A stretch of DNA of 64,000 nt, from NCBI GenBank assembly GCA_003439945.1, contig QVRM01002806.1, positions 735,001-799,000 on the forward strand, in the 5' to 3' direction. Each line of letters starts with the position of its first letter. The first letter of the stretch is position 1. A program made the position numbers and the translations under genes. This document shows, piece after piece, positions 56,250-64,000 of this stretch. The notes beneath the pieces were generated by a model. That model was not told the DNA's origin and ran no database searches. It saw nothing but the letters and a program-made list of their open reading frames with translations. This stretch comes from Dermanyssus gallinae. Its lineage: Eukaryota; Arthropoda; Arachnida; Mesostigmata; Dermanyssidae.

Positions 56250-57980
56250 GTCCGGTCTTTCTTGATTTACAGAAAGCTTTTGAATGTGTAGATCGGATAA
56301 GATTAGTAAATAAATTTAAGGCGTTGAGGCTATGCAAGATGAAATACGACATACTTGAAGACTACTTATCTGACAGACAACAGCGTATAAGGAATGTTTG
56401 AGTGAACCTGCTTTTGGTAATCACGGCGTATATCAGGGTTCCGTTCTTGGACCAACACTGTTTAATATATACATTAACGATGTGCACTCATTTCGTAATG
56501 GTGTAAAAATTGTTCAGTTCGCGGATGATACATGCATTCTAATTGAGAGTGATACCAGAAATGAGCTAATAGAAAAGGTAACAAGTACAATGGCGACGAT
56601 TAATCGTTGGTTGCGAATCAACAATCGATGTCTTAGTGTAAAGAAGACGAAGATTATGAAAATCAAGATGGGGTACGCTGCTGAACCACCACTTAACATT
56701 ACCTGCTATCCATGTGCTTCCTTAGGTTGTTATGCTTATACGAAAGTCGAAAACCTGCCGTTAAACAGATGTAATGATACCAGGCTGTGCTTCGACTCTG
56801 TTGCCAGCTCAAGCTTAGTTCTTGAGGCAAACTGCAAGTGTCCGATAATTGGTGAGGTACACGATTATAAATGCCTTGGTCTGACGTTCCAGAATAACAT
56901 CAAATAGGAAATTTATATTAAACATATGATAAACAAACTTAGGACAGGTGCTTTACTTTTGCATAGGTTACGACATATTGCCTCTCTTGAATTTAAGAAA
57001 ATCGTGTATTATGCATTTATATTTATGTAGTGGCGGTGGCTTAGGCCGCTAACGCATCGTTCGAAACGGGGCGTTGCCATGGCAACCACGGTTAGCAAAA
57101 CATTGCTAGTTCGAGCCCTGGCCGTGCTGGTTGAGTTTGTTGGACGTGGTTGTCATTGCCCTGCTGCTACATACCTCTGCTGGAGAAAGCCTATATAATT
57201 CCAGTACGAGAAGGCGATTATGATAGATGCAGTTAGACGATATCGTGCCACAGGCAATTTAGCCCATTACGAGCGTCTAAAATGTGGTTGTCAGAGCGTT
57301 AAAAAAATTCACACTTAACATATGGTGTTTAGTTATATGGTGCTTCATTTTAGTTGAATGTCGAACCAATAACAACTCTTCAGAAAAAATGCATACGAAA
57401 TGTATTTGGATTGGCCTATAGGACAACCACTGAGGACATATGGAGAGATAAAAATATACTCGTATTGCACTTTTATGGAATATACATATATAGCATTCTG
57501 GCACACTATAGCAGGAACCGTACCCCTTTTGGAGCTACTTCTAATAATGCTTATTCTATGTTGTAACACACCCATATACAAGGCTTGTGACAAATTATTC
57601 AATGCTCAGTTATCGCCTGGTAAACATAAATGCCAGATTTCCTCATCTGTTTAAATGTGTATTAGAATTATCTACAAAGAAATGCAAAATCAAACTTAAA
57701 CAACATATTTGTTTAATTTCGCTGGATATATTAAAAGCATGTGTATTTGGACGGGTCTCAACACATTTAAAACATAAATAAAAAAAATTTTACTAAACAC
57801 CGTTATGTAATATGAAGGATGTTGACACTCTCACAAGAGCGGGCAGACACGGGCGAAAGCCTTTTCTGCAAAATTACCCGAATAGTTATAATTGTTTGAA
57901 TTTATGTAACAATGAAAATTTTAAGCTCAATGGAGAGTTATTGAATTTAAATAAATTTTACGTCCGGAGAAAACGTTTCC
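56250..57980 (+). mobile_element. LINE reverse transcriptase relic split by a SINE
   Basis: FLDLQKAFECVDRIRLVN (motif A, catalytic Asp kept at the start), SDRQQRIRN, VYQGSVLGPTLFNIYIND (motif B), QFADDTCILIESD (catalytic box intact), DYKCLGLTFQN and KLRTGALLLHRLRHI follow in order. After a SINE at 57031 the text continues NVEPITTLQKKCIRNVFGLA and LHFYGIYIYSILAHYSRN, the usual thumb/3' block. Two or three shifts. CR1/Jockey-type by motif wording. The frame at 56398-56907 is open. Confidence 0.82.
57031..57310 (+). mobile_element. tRNA-derived SINE, family 2, copy 2
   Basis: Head GGCGGTGGCTTAGGCCGCTA (A box) and B box AGTTCGAGCCCT (57108), then the body shared with 44791-45055. The host LINE frame is interrupted here and resumes near 57335. 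I do not see an unambiguous TSD. Confidence 0.84.
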
Positions 57981-57990
57981 ATAAAAAAAA

Positions 57991-57993
<3 letters not shown>

Positions 57994-58031
<38 letters not shown>
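57994..58031. repeat. (TA)n microsatellite
   Basis: About 19 TA units, just after an A run that could be the tail of the LINE to the left. Confidence 0.94.
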
Positions 58032-58032
<1 letters not shown>

Positions 58033-58251
58033 CAGCACATTTAGACAAACTCAATCTCGTAAGCCGTGTACAGTTAACTACAGTGTGCTCTGGGCTACAA
58101 AAATCTCCAACCCCGCCTAATCAAATCAATGTAGTCTACCCTTCGATGTAATACCAAAGTAATACCGAGCCTGGGGGGTGGGGAGGAATCCGGGTTTAGT
58201 GGGTTGGCGAGTCTCACACTAGTCACGCAGGCTGCTAGTGGCGCATGTGCA

Positions 58252-61131
58252 TCATGCATTCCCGAAACCTCCTTCCGCTATTGATTGCACTGCTGGACAT
58301 GCTGCGGCGTGGTATCTATCACAATAGCCTAAGCATCTCGCGCACCTACAACACTCCTGAGGATTGTGGAATTCTTGTGTGCTGCATAATACGTGATGGA
58401 ACCCGTGGGCTGCAAATGCCGTAGTGAGATGCCTATTCTTATATCCGGCTGCTCGCCAGGTTGAACTCCTCATCGCTATCGTCGTGTATATTGCTATGTC
58501 TATATCCTTTAATTTTTCCCCCCACTTCATAGTGTAGGCCACGAAGGCCGTCGTCTTAGGTAAACCCCATTTTACTTGTAATTCCTGTGTCATTAGAGCC
58601 CCCCCTTCTAATATATGAACTATTATATTCCTACAAGAGTTAGCTAATCCCAAAACCCGCTTCATGAAGAAAAATCGAACTCTATTTAGTAACTGTAGAT
58701 CTGCCTCTCCTAATTTCTCCCATATAAGTGATACACCAAATGTTGCTATTGGTTGTATTTTAATCTTGAAAAGGGCGGACGCGGTATGTATTGACAACAT
58801 TTGCGGGTTTTTAATTGCTGCTGCCGCTCTAATGGCTTTTCCTACTCTGGTCTCAATATGTTTTCGAAAACTGCTACCATTTGACGTTATAGTGACCCCT
58901 AAATAAGTAAATTTATTAACCAAATTTACTGTATTACCCCTGGCTCGAAGAACATCGTCTTTCGCCAATCGACCTCCTCTTCGAAATTTTACTGCTACTG
59001 TCTTTTGCCAGTTAATACTAAGTCCCATCTCGTCCATATAATCGATATAGCCGCTCTAGTCCCGGCTTAACCCTAAATAAACTCCTGCCATAGATCGCAA
59101 TGTCATCTGCATACATTAATGTATTTGCCCACTCTCGGGTCCACCCCTGCCTCACCCGGTTAGGTAGCCCTCCCAATAGTACCGAAAACAGCAACGGGCT
59201 AAGTCCGTCTCCTTGGGCCACGCCTGTAGTTTGCTTTACTCTTCCCACAATCCCTATACCGTTGTCGATGTATACTGTAGTCTCCCCAAGAATAGTACTT
59301 AAAAGTTTTAGTAAGCGATACGGAACTCCCTCCAAGGCAAACTTTTCTATAATCCTACTTCGTGGCGCTAAGTCAAAGGCAGCTTTAAGATCTTTAAATA
59401 TTGCGTATAACGGTCTTCTAGGTTCCGATAGAGTTTCCCAAATTTCTGCCAGCAACTGGCGCAGGGCCGTATGGGTCGATTTCGACCTTCTGAACCCATG
59501 TTGTTCTTCTGGTATTGCGTTTCTGGTTTCGAGGTAATGCTCTAGTCTATCTGATATTATTCCCGAGAAAATTTTATAGGGGCAACTCTTAAGTGTTATG
59601 CCCCTCCAAGATTCCGGCTCTATGCCTTTTCCTTTTGGTATGACAATCAAGGTATCTTCCTTCCACGCTTTTGGTACTTCCCCGGATTTTAGGCACTCGT
59701 CAAATAAAGCTTTCCAGCATGGTGCGAGTGCCAGCGTTTGCTTTAAATGCTCGTTTCGTATCATACCGTTCCCGGCAGCTTTGCCTCTAGGCGCCCTTTC
59801 AATTGCCTTGACAACGTCTTCGATTGTGACTGGTTGAATTACCCATTCCCGTGCATGTTCGGTTTCCTCGTCCCAAGGCCCGTTGAATAATGTGGTAGTA
59901 TCGGCCTTTGGGGTAGTATCGGCTCCCTGCAGCACACTAGCAAAGTGCTTAATTAATCGCCCAGTCTCCACTGGACACTGCCGTTTTCTTTTTTTGTTTT
60001 AGCCACTTGTGCGGTTGTTTCTCTGCTTCTTGCAACAGCGCCCACTCCTGACTTTGCCAATATTTTTGTTTCTCTTCCTTGTATGCCTTTTGTGTCATTT
60101 TCTTTACCATACTTGCGAACGGCCTTAATACAGGAAACATCTTCACATATTCTCTAGTTAGTCTGTTGGCATCTTTCGCTGCTCTACACCGATCGTTATA
60201 CCAGGGCCTTCCTGTTCGTTCTTGGCGAGGAACCAGTGCACCTTTTATCAGATTCGTCAATTTACGCTCATATGACTCTATTTGAATCTCCCCTGGTGGG
60301 CACACTTCCCCCACTCCCTCTAAGAAGATATTTCTATCTAGTCTTGTACCGGTCCCCGGCCTACGGCTATACTCCCTACTTTTACTAACTTTGAATGCCA
60401 TCCCCATCGGTATATGCCTTCTAAGCCCCGCTCCTTCCCTAAATGATGTATTTTCTCTCAAAAATGTTATATCCTCTGCGTTTCCGTCGGTGGCAAAAAC
60501 GTCAATTACTGACGCCCCAGTACTACATTCAGAAGTGTTTAGGCCTGGCTCGCTGACTAACCAGCATCCTATCTCCGTTATAATATCTGAAAATGCTTCA
60601 GTTCGCTCCAGATTACCCCTATCCAACCTCGCATTAAAATCCCCCGCTAGAATCATCGGTGCCTTTCTCGGCACCGCTTCAACTCCAAGCATGATACGCT
60701 CTGTCATGACTTCAGTGGACTCTACACCTGCCGGTTTAACATAGGCTGCCACAATTTCAAACTCCCTCGACGCTATTGCTACTAAGTTTTCAGCTATTAT
60801 TTCAATTGTCATCTCTCCAATTTCTGCTTTCGTGAATACTGAAACCCCCCTAACTTGGCCTGCCCCGTCCCTCATCTTTATGTGCTAGTGCGTGATATCC
60901 GTAGAAGCCCCCCAAAGAGAAAGGTTTAAGCGCCCAAGTTTCCGTCAATATTAGAATATCCACTCCTCGAAGTGCCTCCATGCCTAACAGATCTAATACG
61001 CCATGCCCTTCGCAGTTCCACATCACTACTTTGATAACCAGTGTAAGCTTTTCTTGATTGCACGATAGGATATTGTTTCTTACGTTTTCTTGTGAAGTCC
61101 AAATGTTTGTATTCGGTGCACTCGTGTTCAT
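58252..61131 (-). pseudogene. ORF2 of LINE D: AP endonuclease, reverse transcriptase, C-terminal Cys/His domain
   Basis: Endonuclease (61131-about 60300): VVMWNCEGHGVLDLLG, DILILTETWALKPF, ILAGDFNARLDRGN, SVIDVFATDGN and GLRRHIPMG. The shift near 60870 and another near 59960 split it. RT (59971-59018): DLKAAFDLAPRSRI (motif A), GVAQGDGLSPLLFSVLL (motif B), LMYADDIAIYGRSL (catalytic box), all intact. A further shift near 59030 precedes MGLSINWQKT and FTYLGVTI. The C terminus has HGFHHVLC and a Cys/His cluster CRCARCLGYCDRYHAAACP (CX2CX3CX3HX4C), ending at 58252. Nicking, target-primed reverse transcription and RNA binding are the expected roles. Confidence 0.9.
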
Positions 61132-61164
61132 ATTCTGATTCTTGGGCCCAGCCTCTCCCGAGCG

Positions 61165-61813
61165 TCACTGAGTCTTTGCTCCACGGGCCGTGGTGCTGTG
61201 TTTATTACCATCACTTCTATTTGTTAGAAGTGCCGCAGTTTCTTTTACATTGCCACGGAGTGCTAGCTGGATCGTCTCAGCCAGCGAGAATGCGTCCACT
61301 AAGCTCTGTTGAGGCTGTGCCATTGCCCCGCTTACTGCGCGCATGACTACAGGCAGTACATTTTCTAAAACCTTTGAGATAACCGTCGTTATGGTGTCTT
61401 GTATGATTGGAGACAGCCTGCGGAGTACTTTTTCAACGATACTGTCTGTTGATGGCTGTGCCAATTGGCTGTTGTGGGGGGGCTGCTGGCTCTAGGTTGA
61501 TACGGTCTGCGTCCTCTGGGTGCGTCGTGGTCGTAGGAATATTCATTCCATGGTTCACTTCTCTTACTCCATTCTTTACGACAGAGGACCAACTTCGTTT
61601 TGTAAAGTTTTCAGATGCTTGCACGTTGGATACTGGTATACATACTGGAACCGACGGGGCGTCGTGTTGCTTCTGTGCTATGCTTCGTGAGGCCCTTTTT
61701 AGTTGTTCTATTCGCAGCAGCCTTTGCGGGCATCCTCCCCACGTAGCCTCATGCTCCCCGTTGCACAAACAACAGCGGGCCTGAGCGTTGCAGTCTTTTC
61801 TGAGGTGCTCCAG
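61165..61813 (-). pseudogene. ORF1 of LINE D: knuckle-containing gag-like protein (5' end missing)
   Basis: The first residues visible are LEHLRKDCN, the end of a CX2CX4HX4C knuckle, then [15 protein letters not shown] (CX2CX3HX6C). A linker with a basic region ([14 protein letters not shown]) follows, and then after a shift near 61450 a helical segment (IVEKVLRRLSPIIQDTITTV, ISKVLENVLPVVMRAVSGAM). It ends at TGA near 61165, 34 bp before ORF2 ATG. Confidence 0.78.
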
Positions 61814-62191
61814 TTTCAACACATTCTTCGTGTTCTCAACACGAATATCGATGGCCAGACGAAGGTCATGTACGCCATTACGTCGATCAAGGGCGTGGGC
61901 CGTCGATTTGCCAACATCGTCTGCAAGAAGACTAACATCGACCTGAACAAGCGAGCGGGTGAGCTCACGGAGCAAGAGGTCAACGCCATTATCACGATCC
62001 TCAACAACCCGCGTCAGTTCAAGCTCTCCGACTGGTTTCTCAACCGGCAGAACGATATCGTCGACGGCAAATACTCGCAGGTGGTTTCGAACAACCTCGA
62101 CTCAAAGGTTCGTGAGGATCTGGAACGACTGAAGAATATTCGCAATACATTTAAGTCATACCATTATAATACCAACAAACATAAGATATAA
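61814..62191 (+). pseudogene. RPS18: Ribosomal protein S18 fragment
   Basis: 110 codons clearly match eukaryotic uS13/RPS18 from about residue 10 to 119 of roughly 152: [60 protein letters not shown] and [11 protein letters not shown]. The protein is a small-subunit component at the head, contacting the P-site tRNA. The N-terminal residues (MSLVIPEK in most species) are replaced by LINE D sequence, and the conserved C-terminal HRGLRHYWG block is replaced by unrelated text ending at TAA. No GT donor is seen where homology ends. The frame is open and GC-rich compared with its surroundings. Processed pseudogene or a broken exon; an intact gene is unlikely. Confidence 0.85.
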
Positions 62192-62660
62192 CTCCATGAA
62201 GTACAATTCTGTAAATCAGCACTAGAATGCTCCTTAATAATATCTCAATCGAGATTCCATTACGATACATTTGCGCCTCGGACTATGGCGTTTGCGTAAG
62301 CTAGCAAAATATGATCCTAGACAAGGTTAAATCCGAAACAGTTAATCCTTCAAAAGTAAATGCAATGACAAGTCTGACATGTATGCTTACGCATGCATAG
62401 GTGGCTGTTACGATGCTAAAATATGCATAAACCTAACAATAATTGGTCTAACCCAAACAAGTAATAATCCTATTGTATATATTGGTCACTTTTATTTGAA
62501 CCCAACATTGCAAATCTTAGCAAACTACTATACAATGCTATATACTCGTATATGTATTGTCAAATAATGCACAGCTTTTGGAGGGATCAGAGATATAGAC
62601 CTATCGGAGACCTTAACTTTAAGACCAAATGCGATAATGAGGCAAAAATATACTGTCAAA
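62192..62660. other. No gene recognised
   Basis: AT-rich DNA after the RPS18 fragment; nothing identifiable. Confidence 0.5.
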
Positions 62661-62661
62661 T

Positions 62662-62663
<2 letters not shown>

Positions 62664-62701
<38 letters not shown>
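62664..62701. repeat. (TA)n microsatellite
   Basis: About 19 TA units. The next reading starts right at its edge. Confidence 0.94.
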
Positions 62702-62705
<4 letters not shown>

Positions 62706-62708
<3 letters not shown>

Positions 62709-62954
62709 GAGATAAACGGATATAGTATGCGGAGAGTGCAGCTGATAAATCCCAAGCGGCGTACATTTCTTAGCAAATTTAGGACTCAACAAATGAACAA
62801 AATTGCTCAGCGATTTGTAACGAATATGCAAACACTTAGTAGAGGACATTTACTAGAAGAAAAGTCGCCTCATGTGCCATCCAGACTTCTCCAATCAGAT
62901 CGTGTCAATGGCAGCTGCAAAGTCTGCTGCGCTGAACATACGAAGACGGTGTAA
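62706..62954 (+). pseudogene. Possible piggyBac-type transposase C-terminal fragment
   Basis: VPSRLLQSDRVNGSCKVCC then AEHTKT and a stop recalls the C-terminal Cys-rich end of piggyBac transposases (HxPxxL, then RCxVCxxxxxxKxT). In another frame RRCNEPFYLG follows, as the next CxxC would. The upstream part (MRRVQLINPKRRTFLSKF) is basic and unassigned. The assignment rests on a short stretch. Confidence 0.35.
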
Positions 62955-63064
62955 TGAACCTTTCTACCTAGGAATTTCGGTTAGGTTTATTTCGAATGCA
63001 TTGACAATCTGCCTAGAGCTCTACGTTGAAGTCCTCCATCTCGATAGCAATTTATCTAGATGGA

Positions 63065-63094
63065 CTCGCCTCACGCCTCATGACGTGAGGCGAG
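63065..63094. repeat. Perfect inverted repeat (11-bp arms, 8-bp loop)
   Basis: CTCGCCTCACG at 63065-63075 and CGTGAGGCGAG at 63084-63094, extended by one more A-T pair. A short hairpin or a protein-binding site; no neighbouring gene explains it. Confidence 0.9.
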
Positions 63095-63155
63095 TGACAT
63101 CCATCCAAGAAGTCTGAACCAGACCAATTACCAGCAGAGTGTGGGATGTATGTAT

Positions 63156-63188
63156 GTATATATATATACACATATAAATATATATATA
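63156..63188. repeat. (TA)n-rich microsatellite at the 3' end of family E copy 2
   Basis: TA with CACATA and AAATA interruptions, touching the 3' end of the R2-clade copy. Confidence 0.9.
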
Positions 63189-63189
63189 G

Positions 63190-63977
<788 letters not shown>

Positions 63978-64000
63978 AAGGCGAGCACTGCCGAGTGTGC
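63978..64000 (+). mobile_element. R2-clade LINE 3' fragment (family E, copy 3), cut by the window end
   Basis: AAGGCGAGCACTGCCGAGTG, then TGC at the last base, matches the 3' untranslated region of copies 1 and 2 (for example 17144-17164). It starts directly at the (TA)n edge and is on the plus strand. Confidence 0.85.

Larger units (their letters stand above)
58150..61813 (-). mobile_element. APE-type LINE, LINE D (young, 5'-truncated in ORF1)
   Basis: A minus-strand element of about 3.65 kb with a nearly intact ORF2 and the last two thirds of ORF1. The 3' end (TATTACTTTGGTATTACATCGAAG) is also present in the truncated copy at 53401-53554. Three shifts remain in ORF2. The left edge at 61805-61813 joins an RPS18-like sequence. 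It is the best-preserved APE LINE in the window and the reference for several C-terminal fragments elsewhere. Confidence 0.87.

Noticed and set aside
61703..62191. Functional RPS18 gene
   Set aside because: The first residues and the last 30-odd conserved residues are missing and no donor site is visible where homology ends.

Overview
This window looks like a stretch of metazoan (probably invertebrate) nuclear DNA that is almost entirely transposable-element debris. No operons, Shine-Dalgarno spacing or prokaryotic genes are seen. The coding matches are animal-type LINE reverse transcriptases, Tc1/mariner relics, tRNA-headed SINEs and one ribosomal protein S18 fragment, all separated by AT-rich DNA with very many (TA)n and (ATT)n microsatellites. 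The species cannot be fixed from the sequence; an arthropod or another invertebrate fits.

Layout. 0.26-8.93 kb: two head-to-tail minus-strand LINEs (A, B) with an R2-like C-terminal restriction-like endonuclease (RLE), each bounded by (ATT)n/(TAA)n; B carries a nested LINE with target-site duplications (TSDs). 8.9-13 kb: unassigned DNA, LINE scraps and a possible zinc-finger gene with a poly(A) signal. 13.06-17.25 kb: four consecutive 5'-truncated RLE-LINE copies (G, H, I and an R2-clade copy, E1), each between (TA)n tracts; then copy F (minus) to 19.0 kb. 21.1-22.3 kb: a Tc1-like transposon inside (TA)n. 23.8-24.8 kb: a foldback element. 25.1-26.5 kb: two mariner relics. 26.6-43 kb: scattered LINE pieces, one SINE and long stretches with no recognisable gene. 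43.2-47.5 kb: a decayed LINE whose first ORF looks like a PHD plus esterase-type ORF1, interrupted by three SINEs. 47.9-54.3 kb: the best RLE LINE (C), with gag-like ORF1, an internal 40-bp minisatellite, and ORF2 joined to ORF1 by a TAATG overlap. 56.2-58.0 kb: a LINE split by a SINE. 58.15-61.8 kb: a young apurinic-endonuclease (APE) LINE (D). 61.8-62.2 kb: an RPS18 fragment. 62.7-64 kb: a possible piggyBac tail and two more R2-clade pieces (E2, E3) in (TA)n.

The main result is a lineage of RLE-type LINEs that appears to be bicistronic. A gag-like ORF1 with three CCHC knuckles is followed directly (TAATG or TAAATG) by an ORF2 with a C2H2 finger, reverse transcriptase, CCHC knuckle and RLE. 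Copies sit repeatedly inside simple repeats: (TAA)n for A and B, (TA)n for C, G, H, I and the R2-clade family. This suggests microsatellite-targeted insertion. All copies seen carry stops, frameshifts or deletions, so none is likely to be active as read. No intact conserved host gene was found with confidence.
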